Assembly: GCA_017301995.1 (NCBI GenBank)
Contig: JAFLEH010000009.1
Coordinates: 62,001 to 126,000 of the forward strand
Direction of reading: 5' to 3'
Source of the DNA: Verrucomicrobiota bacterium
GTDB lineage: Bacteria > Verrucomicrobiota > Verrucomicrobiia > Verrucomicrobiales > Akkermansiaceae
DNA length: 64,000 bases
In this document: positions 44,116 to 52,130 of the stretch, piece by piece
Layout of the letters: each line of letters starts with the position of its first letter
Numbering within the stretch: the stretch's first letter is position 1
Notes under the pieces: generated by a model
Database searches by the model: none
The model's input: the letters and a program-made list of their open reading frames with translations, nothing else
Told to the model about the DNA's origin: nothing
Position numbers and translations under genes: made by a program

Positions 44116-45903
44116 ATGACCACCGCCACACTCAAACCCACCGCGGCGACCGCCACGGTCAGCGCCACCATCAACGGCATGCGGGTGAAGGTGCCCCAGG
44201 GAACTTCGATCCTGGACGCCGCCCGCGCCGTGCAGGTGAGGATTCCGACGTTGTGCAAACACCCCGACCTGGGCCCGACCTCGGCCTGCGGCCTGTGCAT
44301 CGTCAAGATCGGGGGCAGCCGCAAGATGCCCCGCGCCTGCGCCACCGCCGTGGAGGAAGGCATGAGCATCACCACCCACGATCCGGAACTCACGGAAGTG
44401 CGGCGCACCACCATCGAGCTGATTCTATCCAACCATCCGAACGCGTGCATCACCTGCGGCCGCAATACCAATTGTGAGCTTCAGACGCTGGCGGCGGAGT
44501 TCGGCATCCGCCAGGATTGCATTCCCCGGCATGTGCGCGACCTGCCGCCCGATGTCTCGACCGGATCGATCATCATCGACTTCACCAAGTGCGTGAAATG
44601 CGGCCGCTGTATCCAGGTCTGCCAGCAGCACCAGGATGTATGGGCGCTTTCGTTTCTGGAGCGGGGCATCAACACCCGTATGGCTCCCGCCGGGGACATC
44701 CTGCTGGCCGAGTCGCCTTGCGTGCGCTGCGGGCAATGCTCCGCGCATTGCCCGACCGGCGCCATCGTGGAAAACGACGAAACCGCCGCGGTTTGGGCGG
44801 CGCTGCGGGATCCCAACAAGTTCTGCACCGTCCAGATCGCGCCTTCGGTGCGGGTGGCCCTTGGCGAGGCGTTCGGCTATCCGCCGGGCACGGATCTGAC
44901 GCAGCGGATCTACTCCGCGATGCGGCGGCTCGGTTTCAAGGCGGTGTTCGACACCAATTTCTCCGCCGATCTCACCATCATCGAGGAGGCCGCGGAGTTT
45001 GTGGAGCGGTTCACCACCGGCGGCGCGCTGCCGCTCATCACCTCCTGCTGCCCGGCGTGGGTGGATTACATGGAGAAACGTTTCAGCGATTTCGTCCCCA
45101 ACTTTTCGACCGCCAAATCCCCCCAGCAAATGTTGGGAGCCCTGGCCAAAACCTACTTCGCCGAGAAATCCGGACTCGATCCGGCCTCGGTCTATCAGGT
45201 TTCCATCATGCCGTGCACCGCCAAGAAATACGAAGTCGAGCGGACCGACGATATGAACGCCTCCGGCTATCCGGATGTGGACTTGTGCATCACCACCCGC
45301 GAGCTGGCCCGCCTGATCAAGCAATCGGGTGTCGCGTTCGGCGAGCTGCCGCCCGGCGAGCCGGACTCGATTCTGGGAACGTATTCCGGGGCGGGCCTCA
45401 TTTTCGGAGCCACCGGAGGCGTGATGGAAGCCGCGCTGCGGACCGCCTATTTCCGGATCACCGGCAAGAATCTGGAAAAGGACGCCATCAATATCAGGGC
45501 CATCCGCGGCATGGATGGCATCCGCGGCGCCACGATCCACATCGGGGGAACGGATGTCCGGGTGGCCGTGGCCCACGGGCTGGGACATGTCGAGAAGCTT
45601 CTGCTGGAAGTGCGCCGCGCCCGTGACGCCGGCGAACCGCCTCCCTATCATTTCATCGAGGTGATGGCGTGCCCGGGAGGATGCATCGGCGGAGGCGGCC
45701 AACCCTACGGCGTCACCGATGAACTGAGAACGCTGCGCACCAGGGGGCTCTTCGACGGGGACGGCGGCATGAAACTCCGTTTCTCCCATGAAAATCCGGA
45801 GATTCAGAAAGTCTATGACGAGTTTCTCGGTAAGCCGCTTGGGGAGAAAGCCCACCTACTGCTCCATGCCCACTACAAACCCCGCCCGGCCTATCAGCGT
45901 TAG
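44116..45903 (+). CDS. hydA: [FeFe]-hydrogenase catalytic subunit HydA
   Basis: Catalytic subunit of 595 residues that interconverts protons and H2 in the cytoplasm. From the N-terminus: [2Fe-2S] ferredoxin (Cys47, 58, 61, 75), His/Cys3 [4Fe-4S] (HPNACITCGRNTNC; His107, Cys111, 114, 120), two [4Fe-4S] clusters (FTKCVKCGRCIQVC and SPCVRCGQCSAHC), then the H-cluster domain with L1 TSCCPAW (Cys312), L2 MPCTAKKYE (Cys367) and L3 MACPGGCIGGGGQP (Cys519 and 523). The small-subunit tail SHENPEIQKVYDEFLG and HAHYKPR is present; no extra C-terminal [2Fe-2S] domain. This is the group A/M3 arrangement. Maturases HydE, HydF and HydG are not in the window and must lie elsewhere. The TonB receptor start lies inside its 3' end. 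Confidence 0.95.
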   Translation: MTTATLKPTAATATVSATINGMRVKVPQGTSILDAARAVQVRIPTLCKHPDLGPTSACGLCIVKIGGSRKMPRACATAVEEGMSITTHDPELTEVRRTTIELILSNHPNACITCGRNTNCELQTLAAEFGIRQDCIPRHVRDLPPDVSTGSIIIDFTKCVKCGRCIQVCQQHQDVWALSFLERGINTRMAPAGDILLAESPCVRCGQCSAHCPTGAIVENDETAAVWAALRDPNKFCTVQIAPSVRVALGEAFGYPPGTDLTQRIYSAMRRLGFKAVFDTNFSADLTIIEEAAEFVERFTTGGALPLITSCCPAWVDYMEKRFSDFVPNFSTAKSPQQMLGALAKTYFAEKSGLDPASVYQVSIMPCTAKKYEVERTDDMNASGYPDVDLCITTRELARLIKQSGVAFGELPPGEPDSILGTYSGAGLIFGATGGVMEAALRTAYFRITGKNLEKDAINIRAIRGMDGIRGATIHIGGTDVRVAVAHGLGHVEKLLLEVRRARDAGEPPPYHFIEVMACPGGCIGGGGQPYGVTDELRTLRTRGLFDGDGGMKLRFSHENPEIQKVYDEFLGKPLGEKAHLLLHAHYKPRPAYQR

Positions 45904-47917
45904 AACCCTCGCGCTCCGCGCGGGTGGCGCCGCGGCGCTTGCCGTTTCCGCCGCGCATGCGGATGAGCCGGACCAACCGGTCCGTCTCGGCCCGCTGGTG
46001 GTCCGGGAGTGGCGGGAGGCCGCCGCCATGCCATCGGCCGCACACGCCGACCTGGAAACGGATTCCCCGGATCTGACAAAGGTTTTCCGCCAGGTGCCGG
46101 GGCTGGTCGCGCAGGAAAGTTTCGGGGGCTTCGATCCTCCGCGGCTTGCGGCGCGCGGATCCGGCCTGCAGAGCGCACCTAGCAGCCGCGGGTTGTGGAT
46201 TTCGTTCCGCGGCATGCCGATCAACGCCGCCGATGGCTCGTTCAATCTGGCGTTGTTGGAAGGCGGTTGGCTGGAGTCCGCCGAGCTGATCCGCGGCACC
46301 GCCGCCGGCGTGCCGGCGCTGGGGGGCGCGCTGGCCTTCGGAGGCGATCCCATTGGCGAGGGCAACCGGTTGTCCGGATCCTACGGCAGCCACGGATCCG
46401 TGGCGCTGGACGCCCGCGGATCGCACTCCGGGGAAACCTTCGAGGTGGCAGGCCGCGCGGCCTATGCCGCCACCGGCGGCTGGCGCCCGCATTCCGCACA
46501 GGAGCGCGAAAGCGTTTTTGCCGCCAGCCGGTTCCGGTTGGACGAGCGCACGGATCTAACCGTCCAGTTGCTGGCGACGAGCCCGTGGTTCGAGATCCCC
46601 GGGCCGCTCACCAAGTTTGCCGCGCTGCACACGCCCACCACGCCCCAGGCGGCGGTCATCCGGGACCGTCCGCGCCGCGAGACCGCTTATGCCCAGATCA
46701 ACGCCCGCGCCACCAGGCGCTGGCCGGACGGATCGGTCTCGATCGCCTGCGGCGCCGTCGGTTCTCATGACGCGTTCTATCAACTCCAGGCCAACGGCGT
46801 TTCGGAAACCGACGGAGCGGATGCCTATTTCCAACTGGAAGCCGCGCGGGATTGGGGAATGGCGGACCATCACACGGAGTTTTCCGCCCTGCTCCAGTCG
46901 GGATGGTGGGATTCGTCGCGCTACCGCAACGATGCCGGAGAGAAAGGCGCGCTCATCGGGGACCATCGCTTGAGGCCGCTGACGCTAACCACAGCACTCG
47001 GCCACCGGATTGATCTGGCCGGGGATCATCATCTCGGTCTCGGCGTTTCCGCTCTAACCGCCACGCGGGGCCTTGGCGACCGATTCGCCGGAATCGCGGG
47101 CAGCCAGCCCCTTGTGTTGGATTTCCACGGCACCCGGGTCGCTCCCCGGGTGGCTTGGTCGTGGGATCTGGCGGCCGACACGACCCTGACCGCCTCGTGG
47201 TCGCGGTCCTACGAGCCGCCCACCTATAACGACCTCATCCACACCGAAGGTCCGGCCGCGGCCCGCGTCCTGCGCACGGCCGATCTCGACTGGCAGCGCG
47301 CCGACACCTTTGATCTGGGCATCCGGGGCAGCCATGACCGGTTGGCGTGGTCGGCCTGCCTCTATTACGGGTTATGGCGGGACGAATTTCTCCGCCTCGC
47401 CAACGCCGATGGCTCGTCGCGCGGCACGGTCAATGCCGGCGATACGATCCACGCCGGTTTCGAGAGCGCGCTGGAGTGGGATCTCTACCGGCAGGGCGGC
47501 TACTCGGTAACCGCGAACTTGACATATAACTATTGCGACGCCCGTTTCGACGAAGATCCGTTATATGGCAACAGGCATCTGGCCGGTGTTCCGCCGCATA
47601 CGGGCTGGCTGGGGCTGCGCGCCGTCACGCCGGGCGGATGGTTCATCGCCCCGGGCTGCGATCTGCGCGAGGGATCCACATACGCCGACCACGCGAACAA
47701 TCTGGCCTACGGTGGGAGCGCCCGTTGGTCGCTGGAGATCGGCCGCCGCCATCCCGATGGCTGGAGTCTGGCTCTGGGTATCGGCAATCTGTTTGATTCC
47801 GCGGACATCGCCAGCACCAGCGGGGTGCTGGACCGCGCCGCCAATCCCGCCGCCACCTCCATCTTCCTTCCGGCGGCCGGACGCACCGTGTCGCTGCGAT
47901 TCGAATACGCCTGGTAG
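45866..47917 (+). CDS. TonB-dependent outer-membrane receptor
   Basis: Outer-membrane receptor of 683 residues. A signal-like N-terminus (LALRAGGAAALAVSAAHA) is followed by a plug domain (about 40-160: RLAARGSGLQ, LWISFRGMPINAADG, SAELIRGTAAGVPALGGALAFG) and a 22-strand-type barrel rich in aromatic and Gly residues, ending in the aromatic terminus SLRFEYAW. SYEPPTYNDLIHTEG and SANLFDSADIAST-like strands near the end are typical. Ligand unknown; iron or cobalamin would fit the adjacent hydrogenase and the corrinoid locus, but this is speculative. The start overlaps hydA by 38 bp in another frame; no later in-frame ATG gives a signal peptide. Confidence 0.85.
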   Translation: MPTTNPARPISVRTLALRAGGAAALAVSAAHADEPDQPVRLGPLVVREWREAAAMPSAAHADLETDSPDLTKVFRQVPGLVAQESFGGFDPPRLAARGSGLQSAPSSRGLWISFRGMPINAADGSFNLALLEGGWLESAELIRGTAAGVPALGGALAFGGDPIGEGNRLSGSYGSHGSVALDARGSHSGETFEVAGRAAYAATGGWRPHSAQERESVFAASRFRLDERTDLTVQLLATSPWFEIPGPLTKFAALHTPTTPQAAVIRDRPRRETAYAQINARATRRWPDGSVSIACGAVGSHDAFYQLQANGVSETDGADAYFQLEAARDWGMADHHTEFSALLQSGWWDSSRYRNDAGEKGALIGDHRLRPLTLTTALGHRIDLAGDHHLGLGVSALTATRGLGDRFAGIAGSQPLVLDFHGTRVAPRVAWSWDLAADTTLTASWSRSYEPPTYNDLIHTEGPAAARVLRTADLDWQRADTFDLGIRGSHDRLAWSACLYYGLWRDEFLRLANADGSSRGTVNAGDTIHAGFESALEWDLYRQGGYSVTANLTYNYCDARFDEDPLYGNRHLAGVPPHTGWLGLRAVTPGGWFIAPGCDLREGSTYADHANNLAYGGSARWSLEIGRRHPDGWSLALGIGNLFDSADIASTSGVLDRAANPAATSIFLPAAGRTVSLRFEYAW

Positions 47918-47928
47918 ATCCACAATTC

Positions 47929-48846
47929 ATGCACTTCGCCGTCCTAACCGCCGTGCTGTTCGCCCTCACCGGATTGTGTGCGGCGCAGGCGTCGCGGATA
48001 TTGGGGGCGGGGAGGGCCAACGCGTGGCGCTTGGTGATCGCGCTGGCGGTACTGGGCGGATGGGCGCACGGGTTCGGCCCCGGCTTGCGCGGAAACGGGC
48101 TGGTCTGGTTTCTAACGGCAGGCGGGGTTGGCTTCGGCTTTGGTGGCTGGTGTACCTTCCAGGCGCTCCGGCGGGTGGGTTCCACGCTCACCCTGTTGGT
48201 GAACGAATGCGCGGCGGCGCTGTTCGCGATGGTGATCGGCTGGGTGGCGCTGGGAGCGTTCCTGCGCCCGTCGGAGATGGTGTTTGCGGCGATGGTGATC
48301 GGGGGTGTGGTGATCGGCATGACGCCCGGCCCCATCCCCGGGCTCGGGCGCGGGTCGGTGCTCGCGGGTTGCGGCTTCGCGGCCATTGGCGCGCTGTGCC
48401 AGGCGGTCAGCATCAATCTATCAAGCCACGCTTTTTCACTCGCCAAACGCGCGGGTGTGGCCATTCAGCCGATCGAGGCCGCCTATCAGCGCTTGCTGGG
48501 AGGCGCCGCCGTCGCCTTGGTTCTGTACGCCATCACCGCCGCCGCGCGCCGTGGATCGCCGGGGGAGGAGACGGAAACGGAGACCGCGCCATTTCCGGAG
48601 CCGTTGCTTCCCGCCCCGGTATGGGTGACGCTCAACGCCCTGTGCGGGCCGGTGCTTGGCGTCACCTGTCTGCTATGGGCGGTCAGTCTGGTTGGGAACC
48701 CCGGTTTGGTCCAAACGGTGGCCGCCACCGCGACGCTGCTAACCGTGCCGCTCGCCCGCCGGCTCGAAGGAGCCCGCCCCGGCCGCCGGTATTTCGTCGG
48801 CTGCGTGCTCGCGCTTGGCGGTGTCGCCGGCCTGCTGCTCGCCTGA
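47929..48846 (+). CDS. DMT-superfamily (EamA-like) transporter
   Basis: Inner-membrane protein of 305 residues with about ten hydrophobic helices in two EamA-like halves. Conserved features include GWCTFQALRRVGSTLTLLVN in the first half and CLLWAVSLVGNPGLVQTVAA in the second. Members export or import amino acids, nucleotides or other metabolites. It starts 12 bp after the TonB receptor, so co-transcription and a shared substrate (uptake across both membranes) are plausible. A charged linker (GSPGEETETETAPFPEP) lies between the halves. Confidence 0.8.
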   Translation: MHFAVLTAVLFALTGLCAAQASRILGAGRANAWRLVIALAVLGGWAHGFGPGLRGNGLVWFLTAGGVGFGFGGWCTFQALRRVGSTLTLLVNECAAALFAMVIGWVALGAFLRPSEMVFAAMVIGGVVIGMTPGPIPGLGRGSVLAGCGFAAIGALCQAVSINLSSHAFSLAKRAGVAIQPIEAAYQRLLGGAAVALVLYAITAAARRGSPGEETETETAPFPEPLLPAPVWVTLNALCGPVLGVTCLLWAVSLVGNPGLVQTVAATATLLTVPLARRLEGARPGRRYFVGCVLALGGVAGLLLA

Positions 48847-49216
48847 GGTGAGCCCGATCGATGGCTGGAAACCGGCAAACCTCCCCCAAAGACCCACAAT
48901 CCACCAGAACCGCGGCGGTGCGCCCATCCCGCCCCCCGCTCAGCCGTCCGGGCGCCGCGGAGGAGGAGCGGAAAATTGGGGGATTGAGCATCCGCAAATT
49001 GTCATCGGGGGGGGCAGCCCTACCCCTCGGCCCGCGCTTTCCGCCTGGAGGGTTGCCGTCTGGCCCACGCCGGAACCGGGATTTCCGGGCGTTCGGAGGG
49101 CGGTTTTTTGAACGATTTCGATGATTTTGAAAAAAAATCTTGCGTTTCGGGCCGACCCGTGGTGATCTCCCCGCCCGCCCGCAACGGCGGAGCAACACAT
49201 TTCCCCTATCCCGGCC
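48847..49216. other. Gap holding transporter 3' end and rplU promoter region
   Basis: No gene in these 370 bases. CCGGAA/TTCCGG (49070-49075 with 49083-49088) forms a hairpin followed after 15 bases by a six-T run, a possible but poorly spaced terminator for the transporter. Next comes an AT-rich stretch (49104-49150, including TTTTGAAAAAAAATC) which is the most likely rplU promoter region. The remainder is C-rich and featureless. Confidence 0.4.
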
Positions 49217-49528
49217 ATGGCCTACGCAGTGATCAAAACCGGCGGTAAACAATACCGCGTCCAACAAGGCGACAAGTTCGACGTCGAGAAGCTCGACGCC
49301 GCTGTCGATTCCGAAGTCCAGTTCGACGTATTGCTCGTCGGCGAAGGCGATTCCGTGAAAATCGGCACCCCCACGGTGGCCGGAGCCACGGTGACCGCCA
49401 AGGTGCTCGACCAATTCCGCGGTCCCAAGGGCGTGGCGTTCAAGTTCAAGCGCCGCAAGGGCTTCCACAAAACCAAAGGCTTCCGCCGTTCCCTCACCAA
49501 GCTCGAGGTCACCTCGATCGTCGGCTAA
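49217..49528 (+). CDS. rplU: Ribosomal protein bL21
   Basis: Large-subunit ribosomal protein of 103 residues. MAYAVIKTGGKQYRVQQGDK and the FKFKRRKGFHKTKGFRR tail are hallmark sequences. It binds 23S rRNA and is followed 24 bp later by rpmA in the near-universal order. The leader CCCCTATCCCGGCC before ATG has no Shine-Dalgarno sequence, notable for a highly expressed gene. Confidence 0.98.
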   Translation: MAYAVIKTGGKQYRVQQGDKFDVEKLDAAVDSEVQFDVLLVGEGDSVKIGTPTVAGATVTAKVLDQFRGPKGVAFKFKRRKGFHKTKGFRRSLTKLEVTSIVG

Positions 49529-49552
49529 CCCCCAACCCCAGACCTTACCACC

Positions 49553-49798
49553 ATGGCTCACAAGAAAGGACAAGGCTCCGTCAAGAACGGCCGCGACTCC
49601 CGCAGCAAGCGCCTCGGCGTGAAGAAATTCGGCGGCCAGGCCGTCATCGCGGGCAACATCATCATCCGCCAGCGCGGCACCAAGGTGCATCCGGGCGTCA
49701 ACGTCGGCATGGGCCGCGACCACACGCTCTTCGCGCTGGTCGATGGCAGCGTCAAGTTCGACCGCGAAGGCCGCCGCGTGAATGTCTGCGCCAACTGA
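49553..49798 (+). CDS. rpmA: Ribosomal protein bL27
   Basis: Large-subunit ribosomal protein of 81 residues. [20 protein letters not shown], the internal [18 protein letters not shown] and [15 protein letters not shown] identify it. Its N-terminus reaches the peptidyl-transferase centre; here it begins directly with MAHKKG, so no Firmicutes-type cleavable leader is present. The leader CCAGACCTTACCACC is purine-poor. A strong terminator follows the stop. Confidence 0.98.
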   Translation: MAHKKGQGSVKNGRDSRSKRLGVKKFGGQAVIAGNIIIRQRGTKVHPGVNVGMGRDHTLFALVDGSVKFDREGRRVNVCAN

Positions 49799-49812
49799 TT
49801 CAACCGTTTCCA

Positions 49813-49854
49813 GACAGGCCGCGTTTCCTCCGGGAAGCGCGGCCTGTCGCTTTT
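49813..49854 (+). terminator. Intrinsic terminator of rplU-rpmA
   Basis: GACAGGCCGCG (49813-49823) pairs perfectly with CGCGGCCTGTC (49838-49848); pairing extends inward through TTTCC/GGGAA. GCTTTT follows. It lies 15 bp after the rpmA stop and separates the ribosomal genes from the sigma factor. Confidence 0.8.
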
Positions 49855-49916
49855 CCGGGCGCGGTCCCGCGGAAACTCCGGAAACCCGGTGTCATCCCGG
49901 AATTTCCGGCCCACAT

Positions 49917-49948
49917 GGCGAAGTTTCCCGGTTTTCGGGGAAATCGCC
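49917..49948 (+). promoter_or_regulatory. Hairpin upstream of sigma factor gene
   Basis: GGCGA...TCGCC encloses a TTTCCC/GGGAAA stem with a TTTTC-containing loop. Another CCGGAAA/TTTCCGG pairing lies just before it (49879-49898). Both fall between the rpmA terminator and the likely sigma start. They may be transcript leader structures or regulatory palindromes. Confidence 0.4.
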
Positions 49949-49991
49949 ATCCGCCGCTAAACCATGGGGCGCTTCCGACCGTACCAAGGCG

Positions 49992-50528
49992 GTGGAAAAT
50001 GCCCAAGAAATCGATGACATCGACGGCTTCGTCCAGGAACTCACGGGTTGCCAGGACGATCTGATCGTTTTCATCCGCGCCCTGTGCGGCGATTACCATC
50101 TGGCCTCGGACATCCGCCAGGAGGTCAATATGGTGTTGTGGCGCAAGCGCCGGATATTTGCTCCCGGCACCAATTTCAGAAAATGGGCGTATCGGATCGC
50201 GCATCTGGAGGTGAAGGAACATTTCCGCCGCATCAAACGCCGCCAGACCACCACGATGGAGCCCGACCTCATCGACAGTTTCGCGGCCGAGCTGCCCGCG
50301 ACGGTGGACGAGCTTCCGGAACGCCGCAAGGCGCTTGCCGTGTGCATGGAACGCCTCACCCCGAAGGACCACGAGCTGATCCAGCACCGGTATTGGTCGG
50401 AAGGCTCGCTGGAGACCCTCGCCACCGCCACCGGCCGCAGCGTGGGCACCCTCAAGGCGCGCCTTTTCCAACTCCGCACCGCGCTGCGCCTCTGCATCCG
50501 CGAACGTTTGGCCAACTCCGCTCCATGA
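49992..50528 (+). CDS. ECF-type RNA polymerase sigma factor
   Basis: Sigma-70-family factor of 178 residues. Region 2 is seen in FIRALCGDYHLASDIRQEVN and NFRKWAYRIAHLEVKEHFRR; region 4 in LTPKDHELIQHRYWSEGSLE and TGRSVGTLKARLFQLR. It matches the Rhodopirellula/Verrucomicrobium sigma family common in this phylum. An ATG at 49782 would place the ribosomal terminator inside the gene, so the GTG start VENAQEIDD is preferred. The stop overlaps the FecR gene start as ATGA, strongly suggesting a coupled sigma/regulator pair controlling surface functions. The start remains uncertain. Confidence 0.85.
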   Translation: MENAQEIDDIDGFVQELTGCQDDLIVFIRALCGDYHLASDIRQEVNMVLWRKRRIFAPGTNFRKWAYRIAHLEVKEHFRRIKRRQTTTMEPDLIDSFAAELPATVDELPERRKALAVCMERLTPKDHELIQHRYWSEGSLETLATATGRSVGTLKARLFQLRTALRLCIRERLANSAP

Positions 50529-51955
50529 ATCCCCGCCAGGAAAGCCTCATCAACCGCTGGATCGAAGGAGACCTCCCTCCCGCCGAGGCCGCCGCGGTGG
50601 AACGCCTGCTGGCCGAGGACCCCGAAGCCCGCCGCGTCTGCTACGATCTGCTCGCCGTGGACAGGCTGCTGGAGGAACGGATGGAAGGCCGCTTCGAGAC
50701 AGGCGCGATGATGGATTCGATCGCCAGCGAAACCGCCGCAGGGAGTTCGCGGTCCCGCCTTCGGCCCGTTCATTGGGCCGCAATCGCCGCCGCCGTGGTT
50801 TTTTTGTTAGCCGGGGTGTTTTTCCTCCAAACCCGGCGTTCCATCCAATCCGCCACCGGTCCGATCATCTCCGGCAGCACGGACAGCCGCATCACCATCG
50901 CCCAACGCCAGGACACCACCCACTGGGCGGTCGGCGAACTGCTTCGCCTCGAACGCGGCACCGCGAGCATCCGCCTCAACAAAACGGTGTCCGCCAATTT
51001 CGAAGGACCGGCCGCGATCGAACTGTTGGACCCGTCCGGCAATGTGAAAATCCTGGAAGGAAGGGCGTCCGTGGATGTGGGTGCCGGCCGCACCGCCTAT
51101 GACATGCACGTTCCCGGCGGCATCCTGCGCGATCTCGACTCCCGCTATATCACCGAAGTCATGCCGGACGGCATCACCAACGTGCGGGTGGAGTCCGGTT
51201 TCCTCGAAGTCCGCCCGCGCGATGCCGTGGCTCCGGTCTATCTGAAAAGCGGCGACGCCCTGCGCCTCGATCCGGATGGAAAATACCAGCCGATCCGCCT
51301 GCCGAACTTCCATTTCCGCTCGGGCCTGCCCCAGCAGATGGCGCTTTTCCGCGATGATTTCAACGCGGAGGACAACACCGCTCTAACCGAGCATGATCCG
51401 GAGATCGGGAAACCGTGGAGCGTTCTATCCGAAAGCAATCCCACCCAGATCCGCAACCGGCGTCTCGATACCTCCAGCGGGGCCCGACGGTTGGTGGCCA
51501 ACCTCGCCAACCACGGCACCCAGGGACCACGGGCGGTTTATATTTTCTCGTTCGACCTTGCCCCCCCGGAGTGGATCCAGGACAAGGTCAAACGGCAGGG
51601 CGGTATCGAATACCTGACATTGCTGGACGCTTCGGACAATCCCGTCGTTTCCATCGCCGCGAAAGCCTCCAACAGCCACCGCTGGCAACTGGTGGACGAG
51701 CGGACCAAAGCCACCACCGCGCTCACTCCGGTGTGCGCGCTGTGGACCCACTCGCTGACCTTGTGCTACGGGTTGGACGGCTTGGTGACCCTCCATGACG
51801 GAGCCACCGCCCAGGCGCCGATCATCGCCGAACTCCACGTTTCCGCACCGCCGTCCGCCGCCGGAATTCTGATAGGAAACTTCGATGGCGGCGACCTGGC
51901 ACTCTCCCGCATGGAGGCCACCCTGCTTCCCGCGCCCCCGGCCGACCCGCAGTGA
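50525..51955 (+). CDS. FecR-domain membrane protein with C-terminal lectin-like domain
   Basis: Protein of 476 residues. An N-terminal anti-sigma-like cytoplasmic region (EGDLPPAEAAAVERLLAEDP) precedes one membrane helix (about 83-103, WAAIAAAVVFLLAGVFFL). A FecR domain (about 130-245) follows, with RLERGTASIRLNKTVSANFEG and ILEGRASVDVGAGRTAYDM, then a concanavalin-A/LamG-like beta-sandwich (about 275-470). Topology places FecR and lectin domains in the periplasm. Together with the coupled sigma factor this is a transmembrane signalling pair; the sensed ligand may be a glycan. The beta-strand protein downstream (52131) is a candidate target. Confidence 0.82.
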   Translation: MNPRQESLINRWIEGDLPPAEAAAVERLLAEDPEARRVCYDLLAVDRLLEERMEGRFETGAMMDSIASETAAGSSRSRLRPVHWAAIAAAVVFLLAGVFFLQTRRSIQSATGPIISGSTDSRITIAQRQDTTHWAVGELLRLERGTASIRLNKTVSANFEGPAAIELLDPSGNVKILEGRASVDVGAGRTAYDMHVPGGILRDLDSRYITEVMPDGITNVRVESGFLEVRPRDAVAPVYLKSGDALRLDPDGKYQPIRLPNFHFRSGLPQQMALFRDDFNAEDNTALTEHDPEIGKPWSVLSESNPTQIRNRRLDTSSGARRLVANLANHGTQGPRAVYIFSFDLAPPEWIQDKVKRQGGIEYLTLLDASDNPVVSIAAKASNSHRWQLVDERTKATTALTPVCALWTHSLTLCYGLDGLVTLHDGATAQAPIIAELHVSAPPSAAGILIGNFDGGDLALSRMEATLLPAPPADPQ

Positions 51956-51966
51956 CGCGGTTGTCA

Positions 51967-51980
51967 CCGGAAAATTCCGG
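51967..51980. promoter_or_regulatory. Palindrome CCGGAAAATTCCGG ahead of repeat protein 5
   Basis: The near-perfect palindrome (CCGGAA-AA-TTCCGG) lies within GTCACC...GGTGAC outer symmetry (about 51964-52022). It sits just after the FecR stop and 150 bp before the repeat protein. It may be an operator or the FecR transcript end. Confidence 0.35.
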
Positions 51981-52130
51981 ACTTGGCTAAACCAGCCGCC
52001 TGAATGCGTCGTTGTCCGGTGACGATGTCGGCGTCGGATCGGCAAGCGGTTGTCATCCCCTACCGACCCCGTAATCCGCGTCCAAACCATCCCGCCTCTG
52101 TCGAATCCAAGCCACCGAAACCCCACCACG

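Noticed and set aside
44425..45855. Minus-strand open frame of 476 codons opposite hydA
   Set aside because: Antisense to conserved H-cluster coding sequence; no domain or start context; a GC-composition shadow.
49782..49991. Upstream ATG start for the sigma factor overlapping rpmA
   Set aside because: It would translate through a strong intrinsic terminator and add about 70 residues of low-complexity sequence not seen in the family.
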